The position numbers and the translations under genes are program-made. A stretch of 64,000 nt of DNA from Hawksworthiomyces lignivorus (Eukaryota; Ascomycota; Sordariomycetes; Ophiostomatales; Ophiostomataceae). The notes beneath the pieces are model-generated. The model searched no databases, had not been told where the DNA came from, and saw only the letters and a program-made list of their open reading frames with translations. Below, one piece after another: positions 11,412 to 22,491 of the stretch. Location of the stretch: assembly GCA_002917075.1 (NCBI GenBank), contig NTMA01000032.1, forward strand, positions 186,001-250,000, read 5' to 3'. Each line of letters begins with the position of its first letter. The stretch's first letter is position 1.

Positions 11412-12258
11412 CAGCTTTCAATAAAAAAAAGAATCTGAGAGACCGGGATGTTGTGTATTACGACGCAGCTTGAAGGACTATAGAAAGAGGCCGCTCACTA
11501 CCGATAATGCAAGTCACATATATGGGTGTAATGGCCTACTAGCTCGCATCGTCGGTCACGGATATATGCTTTCTCATACAGAGCCACGTATTTCTGTAGA
11601 GCTCAGCTCTGTTGATCATTTCTCATAAGTGCAGGTCGGCATTGATGAGGCTGCACTACAAAGCACTGTCAGGTTCCGTGTGCTGGCTATGCCAGATACT
11701 CTTTACCTGGGGCGCTGAGAGCATTGTCAATGAGCTCGAACGGCAAATCAGATAAATGGCCTCTGACAGCGACAGACAAATTCGAGAAGCCAGCTTCTTG
11801 ATTTAGTTATGCTTATGTCATTATCATGTGCGCTAATCCGCATTTTTTGTGTGCGCTATCCATTACCCGCTATAATTTCGCTGTCTGCAGCAGCCACCGC
11901 TAAAATAGCAGTTGACAAGGCAGCATTCCTAGGTTCTCCAGACGCCATGTAATGAAAGAAAACCAGTCAAAAAGTCATCCCCTCCCGGTAAACTATCCTT
12001 CGGCCATACAGTAGCACTGCTTGTGTTTAAAATGCATCTTTTTCTTTGCGCCTTTCTCTTTGTCCCCTAATACCCCCTCCCCCATTATTGTAACCGGCCT
12101 CGTGCTTGTATTCTGCTTATGATGTCGTCGAAAGGGCATCCCGTCGCCAGCATCAGCAGCTCTACCCCGGCGGTTTGTATGGCTCGTGAACTGGGCGCAG
12201 CCAGAGCCGAGTGCTTTGTGTGAAGGCCCACGAAGAGCTTGGCCCTTTCGTCCGCAGC
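11412..12258. other. AT-rich gap
   Basis: About 850 bases between the APH pseudogene and the end of the coiled-coil gene. I see no supported gene. The right end is probably the 3' UTR of the coiled-coil gene. Confidence 0.4.
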
Positions 12259-14010
12259 TTATGTCGCCAACTCTACCGCTTCCGGCTCTGGTGAGGGCGG
12301 AGCGGGCGAGGCAGGCGGGGCTGGTGAGGCGGGCGGGACGAGAGGCACAGGCGGAGCAGGCGAGGTCGGCGGAGCGGGCGAGGCCGGCGGGGTGTTGGCC
12401 GCCTTCATGGCCCTGAGCTCGTTCGCCTGCTCCACGACTTTCTTCTTCAGGAGGTCCGTCTCGACTTCGTACCCTTCGATGACTTCTTCTATGACGCGCT
12501 TCAGCTTCTCCGTCTCGGCCTTGTGCTGGCGCTCGGCCGCCAGGATCTTGTTGTCGTATTGCAAGATCGCGTCGTTCTGCTTGGCCGAGAGATCAACTAT
12601 GAGGTTGTGCATCTCCTCCTCGTGCTGCTGCTTGAGCTTGTCGATGACGCCATACAATTCCTCTTCCGCCGTCTCCTTCGTCGCTGCCAGGGCGGCGCTG
12701 TGAGCTTGCTGCATTTGTTTGATCTGGTTCGCCAGTCTGGCCGCCTCGTTATCCAGTAGCGCTCTCGTCTGTGCCACCTTCTCTTCTGCCGCCTGCCCCA
12801 CGTGCGCCAGCTCGCGCATGTGATCATGCTGAATATCCTCGATATGCTTCATTAGTTCGACTATCCGTTTTTTGAGTTCGTCTTGTGCCGCGTCCGTATC
12901 ATTCAGGAGGGTACTGTATTTTTGTTGTATTTGACGGAGATGGCCCTCTACCACCTCTCTTTCGTGGTTCACTCTCGCCTCTGCCCCCCGCTTTACTTCT
13001 ACTAGTTCCTGCATGTGCGTCTCATCCGTCTGCTTGAGGTGCTTTTTGAGGTCCTCGACCATCGCTTGCAGCTTCCGCCTCTTGGTGTGCTCCTTTTCCA
13101 GGGCGGCCTCGTGACTCTTCTGGACGGCGGCGACCTTCGCGTCGGTGTCGTTTGCCTGCGCTCGGCTCCACTCGTCGACCTCCTGTGCCATCCGAGCTTT
13201 GTATTCAGTGAATTCCTTGGCTGTCACCTGCAGCTGCGCCTGCAGCTTTGCCTCGGTCTTTGCCCTGTCCTCCTGCTCCTTCTTCAGGGCGGTGTAGAAC
13301 TCGTCCGTCTTGGACGCGGACGCCCGTATCCGTCGGAGGCTGTCCTTCAGCTCCGTCCGCAGCTCCGCCGCCTCTTTCTTGGACTCGGCCAGCTCCTTCC
13401 CGACGTCAACTAGCTCTTTTTTCTTAGACTGGGCGTCGACGGACGTTTCGTCGAGTTTCTGGAGCGCTATATGCCTCTCTATATCGACGTGCTGCAGTGT
13501 CTGTATCGTCATCTCCACACGCTCTTTGAGCGTCTTGACCTCTTGCTGCGCCGCGGCCAGCTGCTGGTCTTTCTGGCGGGTGTGGTCCATGGCTTCGAGG
13601 AGGTCCCGCTGCATCCTCTCCAGCTCGGACTGCGCCCTAGACGTGTCCTGCAGGTTCATCTGCCGCATCGACCTGAGCTCTTCGAGCTCCGCCCGGGCAT
13701 CCGTCAGCGCCCTGTCTCGGCGGCTGGCCTCCTCGTCTGCGGCGCCGTGCGTCATGTTGAACGCCTCGCAGATGTGAAGCAGCTGCGCGACGGGGCTGGT
13801 GTTGCTCTCCAGGGGAATGCCCAGGTCGCGGAAGTACAGCTCGATGGCCTGGACGTCGCGCGTGTGCTCGTCCTCGATCTCCTGGGTGGCGGCAAGAGCA
13901 TGCCCTGCGGCAGAGTGGAAGGGGAGCCGTCCCACACTTTCGTTCTCCTTCTTTCCGCCATGCAGGCTATCCCTCGCTCCATCTCTCGTGGATCTGAATC
14001 TTTTAAACAT
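12259..14010 (-). CDS. Long coiled-coil protein with Pro-rich tail, function unknown
   Basis: Single exon, 583 residues, starting MFKRFRSTRDGARD. The first 110 residues are globular and include YFRDLGIPLESN and AFNMTHGAADEE. Residues about 115-530 are an almost unbroken heptad-rich coiled coil full of Glu, Lys, Gln and Ala. The last 45 residues are a Pro/Ala/Ser tail built on PASPAPP-like units. I recognise no specific family. Myosin-tail or golgin-like similarity would be expected from composition alone and should not be used to assign function. It shares a 976-base divergent promoter with the mitochondrial lysyl-tRNA synthetase. Confidence 0.75.
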   Translation of the reverse strand: MFKRFRSTRDGARDSLHGGKKENESVGRLPFHSAAGHALAATQEIEDEHTRDVQAIELYFRDLGIPLESNTSPVAQLLHICEAFNMTHGAADEEASRRDRALTDARAELEELRSMRQMNLQDTSRAQSELERMQRDLLEAMDHTRQKDQQLAAAQQEVKTLKERVEMTIQTLQHVDIERHIALQKLDETSVDAQSKKKELVDVGKELAESKKEAAELRTELKDSLRRIRASASKTDEFYTALKKEQEDRAKTEAKLQAQLQVTAKEFTEYKARMAQEVDEWSRAQANDTDAKVAAVQKSHEAALEKEHTKRRKLQAMVEDLKKHLKQTDETHMQELVEVKRGAEARVNHEREVVEGHLRQIQQKYSTLLNDTDAAQDELKKRIVELMKHIEDIQHDHMRELAHVGQAAEEKVAQTRALLDNEAARLANQIKQMQQAHSAALAATKETAEEELYGVIDKLKQQHEEEMHNLIVDLSAKQNDAILQYDNKILAAERQHKAETEKLKRVIEEVIEGYEVETDLLKKKVVEQANELRAMKAANTPPASPAPPTSPAPPVPLVPPASPAPPASPAPPSPEPEAVELAT

Positions 14011-14986
14011 TTCTCACATGAAATTCAGGTCTAAAACGAGAGTATGTAAACTGCTAGCAGGCGATTAAAGACATAATAAAGAATTAAAAAAAAAAAAAAA
14101 AAAAAAAGAGAGTATTTGAATCAGTTTATGACGATAATGCAAGAAACCCGAGGTTCCGCTTGCCAGAAGGCTGTACAGTGCAGCTCAGTCCGCCCATTAT
14201 GCATGCAGCAGCAGCAGCATGGGAGAAAATGCCTTGCTCCCCTCCTCGCACATGCAACGAGTGCTTGGGGGACGGTTTCTACATTTCTGCAGCTCCTAAT
14301 ACGGGTACTTCTGTTTTGTGCTAGAGGGGATCGGGGGGGGGGGAGGCTTTGCAGAACGAGCAAACATCGCCAATAGCATCGCAGCTTTTTGGCTGGGCAA
14401 GGCATAAGCCTCATATCAAAATGAAGGCTGATTTCCCTTTTCGGGGCAATAAATCGCCAAAGAGGCGCTCATTAGCGGCTACAGTGATTGACTTATTGGG
14501 TCGTGGCAAGGCGAAACAGCTGTGAGAGCCAGTGCGATCTGGTTGGCTACAGGGATTGACATGTGGGCCTGGCCTTCAAGGTAGCTAGCGACTGCTTAAA
14601 TAAGCCTGACCACAACTTTTTGCCGTTGAATTTTTCAATTGAAAAAAAAAAGCTTCACACATCAAAGCTCTCGAAGCTTAGCTTGTCACCTATGATATCT
14701 ATCACGACGACTGGACGCATTCATCTCGGTAAGTACTGCTCAGGAAGATGAATTATGTATTATGATCCTTTTCTCAATTCCCACCATCTTCTATGATGAA
14801 TTATGTGTAAACTTTAGAACCGTTGCGACTGACCGCGGCTTCATGCCGTGGCATGATCACAAATGCCAATTTTCTGATACTCTTCCTCATCTGCTCTTCT
14901 CTTTTTCTGGACAAATGTTTTGGGCTTCTGGCTAACACAAAGTGTTTCCCCTTGGATGAAGATATGCGACGCCAGCTGCTACAACC
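14011..14986. promoter_or_regulatory. Divergent promoter region: coiled-coil gene / mitochondrial LysRS
   Basis: 976 bases between two start codons. It contains a run of 22 A at 14086-14107, 11 G at 14333-14343, and ATTGG (reverse CCAAT) near 14495. No open frame is convincing. Confidence 0.45.
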
Positions 14987-17002
14987 ATGAGCACCACCCC
15001 TGCCACGCCGGGCCTCTTTTTCCTGCGGCCGTATTTGGCTCAGCCGCTGCGGTCCGCATGTCGAGGCCCCCAGAGCCGGCTGGCCTATTTGAGGTTTTAC
15101 CAGAGTGCCTGCAGCCCACAGAGTAGACCTCGCTGCCAATGCACTCTGACAGTTGTCCCCGCGCGTCAACTAAAGCGAAAAGAAAGATCTTATGGGACGA
15201 CCCCGGCACGCCCCAGGAGCAAAGTCACTGCCGATGAGACCGCTGCTGACTCTGCTTCGCTGCCGTCTGAGGACCGCTCGGCCGTAGCCCTCCGCATCAA
15301 GGAGCTGGCTGGCGCTGATGAACTGCACTATCCACGCTACCAGTCTCGCGGTGAGCGGCTGTCGGTGCCGCAGTTTCGAACCGAGTTCGCCTCGGTGGCG
15401 GTGGGCGACGAGGTGCCGCAGCGCCGGGTCGAGCTGTCAGGCCGTGTGCTGTCGGTGCAACGGCTGGGCGCCAAGTTGGTCTTTTTGAAGCTGCTGGACG
15501 AGGGTGAGCAGGTGCAGGTGATGTGCAACCTGCGGCAGCTCCAGCGCGAGGCGGCGGCAGGCGAGGACGCTGAACCGCAGCCAGTTGCGCCAGCAGCCTT
15601 CAAAGAAGCAGCGCGGCTGCTGAACCGCGGCGACCACGTCGCCGTGACAGGTCGCGCGATGCGCACGGGCGCCGCCGGCGAGCTGACGCTGGCGGCAGAT
15701 GCGCTGCCGCGCGTGCTGGCGCCCGCCCTCGCGCCTCTGCCGGCGCGCCTGCGCGACGCCGATACGCGGGCGCTGCGGCGCCACGCAGACCTGCTGGTCA
15801 ACCCGCCGGCGGCCGCCGCGCTGCGCCTGCGCGCACGCCTGCTGCACGAGCTGCGCGCTTTCTTCGAGGCGCGACGCTTCGTCGAGGTGCAGACGCCCAT
15901 CCTGGCGGCGGCGGCGGGCGGCGCCGTGGCGCGGCCCTTTGTGACGGCGCACGATGCTAGCGGTGGTGGTAGTACTGCTGACACCCCGGCCACCGCAGCA
16001 GCAGGCACGTCGACGGGCGCGCGCGCGCTCAGCCTGCGCATCGCGCCCGAGCTGTGGCTCAAGCGCCTCGTGGTCGGCGGCCTCGACCGCGTCTACGAGA
16101 TCGGGCCCGCCTTCCGCAACGAGGGCATCGACGCCACCCACAACCCCGAGTTCACCATGTGCGAGTTCTACGCCGCCTACTGGCCGCTGCAGCGCCTCAT
16201 CGCCGAGACCGAGTGCTTGCTGGCCCAGCTGGCCCGCGCCGCCGTCGCCTTCCGCGCCACGCCCGCCGGCGCTGGCCTGCTTCTTCTGCAGGAGGCGGCC
16301 GCGGAAGACAAAGACGGCGACGGCGGCAGCAGCAGCAGCGACGACAGTGGCAATGACACCATCCGCCGGTGCGCGGCAGGCGGGCCCTTTCCGCAGCTCG
16401 AGTTCGTCCCCGAGCTCGAGGCCGCCCTCGGCTTTGCCTTGCCCGACCTGGAGGCGCCCGACGCCCACGACCGCCTGCGCACCCTGCTGGCGGCGCACGG
16501 CCATCCCGCCGCCCCCTCTAGTGACGCCGACGCCGTCGCCGACGCCGACGGCGGCCGCCTCGCCAAGCTGCTCGACCGCCTCGCCGGCATCCACCTGGAG
16601 CCGCGCTCCGCCGCCGCCGCCGACGGGCCTCTCTTTATCACCCACCACCCGGCCTGCATGTCCCCCCTGGCAAAGAGCTTCCGCTGTCCCCGCACCGGCC
16701 AGCGCGTCGCCGCCCGCGCTGAGCTCTTCGCCGACGGCCGCGAGCTCGCTAACATGTACGAAGAGGAGAACGACCCGGCCGAGCAGCGCCGCAAAATGGA
16801 GGCCCAGCTGCGCGAGACCGCCGCCGCCGGAGGAGCCGTCGACGAGAACTATCTGGCCGCTCTGGAGGCCGGCCTGCCGCCCACCGGCGGCTGGGGCTGC
16901 GGCGTCGATCGCCTCGTCATGCTGTTCTCGGGCGCGCGCCGCATCGCTGACTGCCTCAGCTTCGGGACGCTCCGGCACGTCGTGGCCATGGCGAAGAAGT
17001 AG
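14987..17002 (+). CDS. msk1: Mitochondrial lysyl-tRNA synthetase
   Basis: Charges mitochondrial tRNA-Lys. Intronless, 671 residues. The N-terminus is rich in Arg and Leu with few acidic residues (LFFLRPYLAQPLRSACRG), as expected of a mitochondrial presequence. An OB-fold anticodon-binding domain follows (VELSGRVLSVQRLGAKLVFL). The class II core has motif 1 around RFVEVQTPIL, motif 2 with FRNEGIDATHNPEFTMCEFY and motif 3 with GWGCGVDRLVMLFSGARR. ARAELFADGRELANMYEEEN is typical of LysRS rather than AspRS or AsnRS. The core carries low-complexity inserts, one rich in Gly/Asp/Ser near residues 440-460. Length exceeds the usual 550-600 because of these inserts. The ATG at 14987 is the first that opens the presequence. 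Confidence 0.93.
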   Translation: MSTTPATPGLFFLRPYLAQPLRSACRGPQSRLAYLRFYQSACSPQSRPRCQCTLTVVPARQLKRKERSYGTTPARPRSKVTADETAADSASLPSEDRSAVALRIKELAGADELHYPRYQSRGERLSVPQFRTEFASVAVGDEVPQRRVELSGRVLSVQRLGAKLVFLKLLDEGEQVQVMCNLRQLQREAAAGEDAEPQPVAPAAFKEAARLLNRGDHVAVTGRAMRTGAAGELTLAADALPRVLAPALAPLPARLRDADTRALRRHADLLVNPPAAAALRLRARLLHELRAFFEARRFVEVQTPILAAAAGGAVARPFVTAHDASGGGSTADTPATAAAGTSTGARALSLRIAPELWLKRLVVGGLDRVYEIGPAFRNEGIDATHNPEFTMCEFYAAYWPLQRLIAETECLLAQLARAAVAFRATPAGAGLLLLQEAAAEDKDGDGGSSSSDDSGNDTIRRCAAGGPFPQLEFVPELEAALGFALPDLEAPDAHDRLRTLLAAHGHPAAPSSDADAVADADGGRLAKLLDRLAGIHLEPRSAAAADGPLFITHHPACMSPLAKSFRCPRTGQRVAARAELFADGRELANMYEEENDPAEQRRKMEAQLRETAAAGGAVDENYLAALEAGLPPTGGWGCGVDRLVMLFSGARRIADCLSFGTLRHVVAMAKK

Positions 17003-17207
17003 GAAAGTCTCGGCGAGAAATAAGACATATGCTGTTCACGCATAAATTAGGAGCATCTGTATATATAAGAGCATTGTGGTATCATTTGTATATTAGGACA
17101 GTTTTACATAGACCAAGTCGCCCTTCATGAAATCATGACAATAAGTACGCCATCCAACGTCTCTGCGCCGGTTCCCTTCCTTTTCTGAGTCCCTGCTAGT
17201 ATTCCCT

Positions 17208-20200
17208 TCACCCATCGATGAGACGCGTGATGCTCTCCCGCTTGATGACGCTATTCTGCTTGTCGTCCCGTGACACCCGGTAAAAGGTGTCGCAGAAGTC
17301 GGAGCACTGCATGTGCCGCAAAAACTCCTCGTCGTGCGTGATGACGATCAGCTGGAAGTTGGCCTGCGCCTGCCGCGCCTTGATGATGGCGTGCAGCGCC
17401 ACCGCCAGCGACCGGATGTTGTCGCTGTCCAGGTTGGTCGTCGGCTCGTCGAGCGCGATCAGGCCGCAGCTGACGCCAAACGACTCGGCCAGCGCCAGCC
17501 GGATGATGATGCTGGCCAGCACCTTCTGGCCCGCCGAGCAGCGGCCGCGCATGTCCATCTCTGTATCCTGCTTGATCATACACACGCGGTAGTTGTAGTT
17601 GCGCTTCCCCGTCGCCGTCTCGTTGTCCGACCGGATCAGGATCGTGTCGATATCTGTGCCCTGGTACGTTGCCCGCCACAGCTCGCCCGCGATGCGGTTG
17701 ATCTCCTCCATCTTGAGCGCATGATACTCCATGATGGCCTTGTCCAGCGCCGCCGAGTAGCGGCCCAGGTCGTCGATGGCGGCCTTGGTCGTCTCCACTC
17801 GGATGTGCGACTCGCGGTACCGGAACTCGGCGTCCTTGTACTCTTGCTCGTACTCCTCGAGCAGCCGAAGCAGCTCCTCGTCTTTCGTCTTCATGCTGCC
17901 CCAGATGGCGCTCCTCTCCGCCAGCAGCTTGCTGTACTGCACCTCGAACCGCTTGGCCTCGCCCACCAGCCGGTCGTAGTCGTCTTCGGCGTTGCGCGAT
18001 TCCAGCTCAAGGATGTCTCGCCGCAGGTCGTCGAGCAGCCGCGAGTTCCGCCGGTAGCTCAGGTTGTCGGCAATGTTCTTCTTCTCCCGGTCGCTGTTGT
18101 CGATCTCCGCCTTCATCTTGTTCACCTGGGCAGCCAGCTCGTCGGCCTCGCGCTCTGTTCCTGCGATGCTCTGCTCGAGGCTCTCAATGGCACGCGCATT
18201 AGCGGCAAGCTGGGCCGGGCCTCCGCGCTCAATGTAGTCATCAATATCCATCTCAATCATGCGCAGCTCGCTGACCGTGTGAGCGACTGCATCGCGCTCT
18301 TCAGCGGCCTGCCGCTCCTTGTCTTGCCCTCGCTGTAGAGTGTCTTGGCGGATCGTGCGAGCCTTGGCTATCTCGGGCTCTAGAGCCTCGAGATCGCGGT
18401 CTGTCTGTTGTATCAGCTCGCGCTGCTGGGCCGTCTCGTCTCGGAGCGACTGGATCTGGCTGACGAGATCGGCTTTGCGCTCCACTTGGCGAGCTGCGTG
18501 GGCGATTTTGTTCTTCAGCTCGCTCTTCTCTAGCTCAAGAGCATTCGCAGCATCGCGCATGCGCTGTCTGTCATCCGTCAGCTTGGTAAGTCGAGACTTG
18601 GCGGCACGCAGCTGCTCGGCACAGGAGGTCTGCAGCTCCTGAATCTCCTCGGCGCTACGAGAGGGAGCCAGTGACTGCTGCTGCTGGGACGCCAGCTTGT
18701 CGATCTGCTTTTCCGAGTCGGTCACGTCTTTCACGGCCTGGGAGATACTGGAAACAGTCTTGCCCATGGATTCGACATCCAAGCGCTTCTCGTCGGCCTC
18801 TTTGAATACGGCATCCTGGTCCTCTAGACGGCGCACAAGAGCATCTCGCTGCGCCTCGGCAGCCTTCAGTTCCTCTCGTAAACCAGGCTGCTCAGACTCT
18901 AGACGCCGGTATGTATCATACTGCGGACGAACAGCGCGCAGCTGTCCAAAGTTCTGCTCCAGCAATTCTTTTTCTTGTTCCAGCTCCAACTTTTGCTTGT
19001 CGTCCAGATTTTTCGCAATCTTCTCCATTAGCTTAGAACGCTCGCGCGGCTGGTCCGCAAACGAGCGATCGCACAGAGAGCACTTATTAAAGCGAATCAG
19101 GACTTTGTTTGACTTGGAGTAGTAATCTTTCAAGTGATCAAACAAGCTGATGTCCTTCTCGGCAGTGAGGATCTCTGACTCGAGGTTGTCGAGCTCTTCC
19201 TGGTAATCATCAATGGAGACGGACTCTGATGGTGCGGCGCCTTCCTCCCCTTCCGCCTTGACAGTCTTCAGGACATCAAGCACGGCGGCCTGGCAGCGGT
19301 TTGACTCGGCTGTCATTTTCTTTTGCCGGTCTCGGATCGTAGTCAGCTTATACTCGATCTGCTTCAGCTCTTGTTGGCTGGTCTCGACATTCTTGCGGGC
19401 GCTGGTAGCCGTAGATATATGCTCCTTCAGCACATTTTGGAAGGCGGTTTCGACAGAGTCGGCCTCCCAGCTCTGCCCCACGATGGCAGCCAGCTTCTCG
19501 TTCCACGTAGTCGTCAGAGTGTCGAGGCGGCGCTTCCGCTCCAGCAGCTCCTTTTTGCGCAGGTCCAGCTGGGCCCGGTCGGAGGCGCGGCGCATGCATT
19601 CGACCATGTCGCGGCTCAGCTTCTCGTTCTCGCTCTCGAGCTGCCAGATCTTGTTGTTCTCCTGCTCGATCTGGCCGTCGATGGCTGCGGCTTGGATCTC
19701 GTCCGCAATCTTCTGCAGGCGCAGCTCCAAATCGGCGTAGGTCGACTCGAGGATGGCCTGCGCGCCTTCGTCCACGTCCAGCTTCTGGATGTCTCTCTGC
19801 AGGACGCCCATGCGCTTGTCGATGGCGGCAATCCGCTGCTTCGCAGAGACGCGGTCCTGGGTGCGCGCCGCCTTTTTCGTCTCCAGGTCGGTGATGACGG
19901 CGGTCTCTCTCTCGAGGTCCTTGGCGTTGTCCCGCTGCAGGCGCTCGAGGTCGCGCCGCCGGTCCTGTAGGAGCTTCTGGATGCGGTCCCGAAACGCGCG
20001 GATGTGGCTGTCCTGCAGGTCCTCGCTCTCGTAGCCGCGGATGTCGTGCCGCGCGGCGGCCGCGCGGATCATCTGCATGCGCGTCTGCAGCTGGCGCTCG
20101 TACTTGTCCTTGTCGGACTGGTGCCTGCCCTGCTCGGCCTGCTTGGCGCCGAGGGCGCTGCGCCCGGCACTGAGGTCTGCCTGCAGGGCGCGGAACTGGG

Positions 20201-21538
20201 CCGTCTTGGCCTCCTTCTCCTGCTCCAGCCGCGCGAGCGTCTCTTCGTACTGGCGCAGGTGGTCGTCCAGCCACTCGTCCGACTCGGTGCGCATCTTGAC
20301 GATGCTGTCCTTGAGCTCAGCGATAGTCTCGCTGCGCACGCTGAACTGGTCCTGCTTGCTCTTCATCTCCTGGACAATGCCGAAGAAGGACGCGGCCTGC
20401 TCGCGGCGCTCCTTGGCCGAGCCCTGCACCTCGTCCATCTGGCGGGTCAGGTCCTCGCCCTGCTCGCGCAGGTCCTCGATTTGCGTCTGCAGGGACGCCA
20501 GGTGCTTCTCGGCCCGCTGCCCCTTCTCCTTGGCGTCCTTGTTCGTCGCCTCCATGATCTTGAGCTTCTGTAGCTCCTCGCCCTGCTTCTTGCGCACGAC
20601 CTTGAGGTTGTCGATGGCCTTGGTGTACTTCATGGCCTCGAAGATCTCGTCGAAGCGCTTCTTCAGCGCGGACGGCTCGCTCATGGGCCACAGCGACTCG
20701 TCCTGGTGGCAGAAGATGACGGCGTCGAGGATGGCAGGCGACACGCCGAGGTAGTTGGGGACGAGGTCGTCGAGCTCGCCGACTTTGGTGGACAGGCCTG
20801 TGCGCTCGCCGTTGCTGTAGATGACGAGCGAGCCGTCCAGCGTCTTCATCGACCGCTGCGTCTTCTTCATAGTGAGCTGCAGGCTCCGGGTGACCACTAG
20901 CTTCTGACCGATGGTCGACCGGAAGGAGAGCTTGACTTGAGCGAGGACCTCTTTTTCGCCGCATAGCTAGTTTACAGATGAGTGTGAGAATCTTTTGTAG
21001 AGAAGCATCTTCGTCGAAAGTGGAGGAGGTCGTACCTTGGGGTCGTGTATGAAGGCACCGCCCTTGCTGTTCGGAGGCTGCTCGCCGGTGGTGGCATATT
21101 TGAGGGTTTCGATAATCGTCTGTGTTGTCAGCCAGATGCGACCGATCGTTATTAAGGATCAGGGGAGCAACATACAGTCTTTCCAGAGCCGTTGTATCCG
21201 ACAATCAGAGTCAGCGGCGTATTAAATTGCATAGACTCCTGGACGGCCGGGCTAAAGGAGCGGATGCTGGAATCTGTCAGCCGAGATATTTCGAGAAGGA
21301 AAGAAATATGGAAGGCTGTAGGAGCTGCTCACCCCCGGATGCCGAGCTTGTCGATCTTCGCTGTTCATGTTGGAAATATCGATGTTAGTCAGGACAGATA
21401 GGAGTTCGATTCGGCGTCTATACACTATAGAAATGGAATGCACATACACCTAGCATTATAACGTTAGCAAATAATGTCTAAAGAAGTGTGGCCATCACGG
21501 GAAGAAGAGGACGACGAGAGACGGAAGTTGGCTTACAT
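17208..21538 (-). CDS. rad50: Rad50, ATPase of the MRN/MRX DNA-repair complex
   Basis: SMC-like ATPase that tethers and processes DNA double-strand breaks with Mre11 and Nbs1/Xrs2. Main exons: 21334-21361, 21176-21266, 21036-21119 and 20966-17208. Walker A is GYNGSGKT at about residues 34-41, split from [13 protein letters not shown] by an intron. The long coiled coil carries the zinc hook CSLC near residue 697. The C-terminal head has the signature [20 protein letters not shown] and Walker [13 protein letters not shown]. About 1321 residues, normal for the family. The extreme N-terminus is uncertain. The favoured reading uses AT at 21537-21538, a 2-base microexon at 21448-21449 and then CG, giving [11 protein letters not shown]. 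The alternative is a 7-base exon at 21450-21456 giving [12 protein letters not shown]. Confidence 0.93.
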
Positions 21539-22491
21539 CTTGCTTCTTCCACTTTCCCTCACAGAGATGAGTGGTTTACCTCCATCCAAAACATCAAACA
21601 AAAGCAATGCGCGTATCTAAATTGAGAACGAAGGGACAGATCGATCGCCAAACCGTCTTGTGCAAAGAAAGTATCTCGAAGAGTGTGGAGCAAATGGATG
21701 AAGTCGAAAATGCTGCAGCGGCAAGGCGCGTGACTGCGCAATTGATGGTCACTGTATGGCGCGTCTGCCTAAGCTGGGAAAGCGCGGACTCACGGGAACA
21801 GAGCAGGCCAAAAAGAGGGGCAGCTTAAATGGGCTCTAATCCGTGCAAACACAGCATGCGCACCCAGTTTAGATTGCCCTTCAGTGTACTCTGTAATTTC
21901 TCCAGCATGTATTACACTGAGAACGCGCCATGATACGTGATTTTATGGCGTGATTTTCAGTGGGAGCTGTTCTGGGCAATATGGCTAGGCCCCCGAGGCC
22001 CCCTAAGCCAAAATAAACTTGGAGCCGTATTAGATGAGGATTGTTCTGAAGCTTGATTTACTTTTCACCAAGAACGCACATTCGTTTTTGTTTTTCTTTT
22101 ATTTCTGTTATCTTCTGCATAGTGATTCTCGGTTATTATCATATATCGCGAATTAACTACAACTGTGAAATTACAGCCTCTCTGCAGTACACACAACACG
22201 ACGGCCCCGGCTGTGTAAATATCATTAGCAATGCTCCACGCAGAAACTCCAGTAGCAGGGCCAAATTCAGAAAGAAAGCATTTACTGCTTCTCAGTCTCA
22301 TCATCATCAAGAGTTAGAGTCTGCTAGAGGTGACAGGAAGTTTCTATACCCCTAAATCTTCCTAAAGCGCTGGGAACAGTTCAATGCCAGCGCAAATTCC
22401 TCTTTGGACAGCAACACGAAGGATTGCATGGCCTTTCAGCGAGCCTTCTTCTTTACCAACCCAGCCGAAGCAGGCTGCGTACGTCTATATC
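21539..22491. other. Gap between rad50 start and aldehyde dehydrogenase stop
   Basis: About 950 bases. The left part should hold the rad50 promoter. The right part is AT-rich. The open frames are short and unconvincing. I see no repeat or RNA gene. Confidence 0.4.

Noticed and set aside
15437..16978. 513-codon minus-strand frame
   Set aside because: Antisense shadow of the GC-rich lysyl-tRNA synthetase gene; composition follows the codon bias of the real strand.
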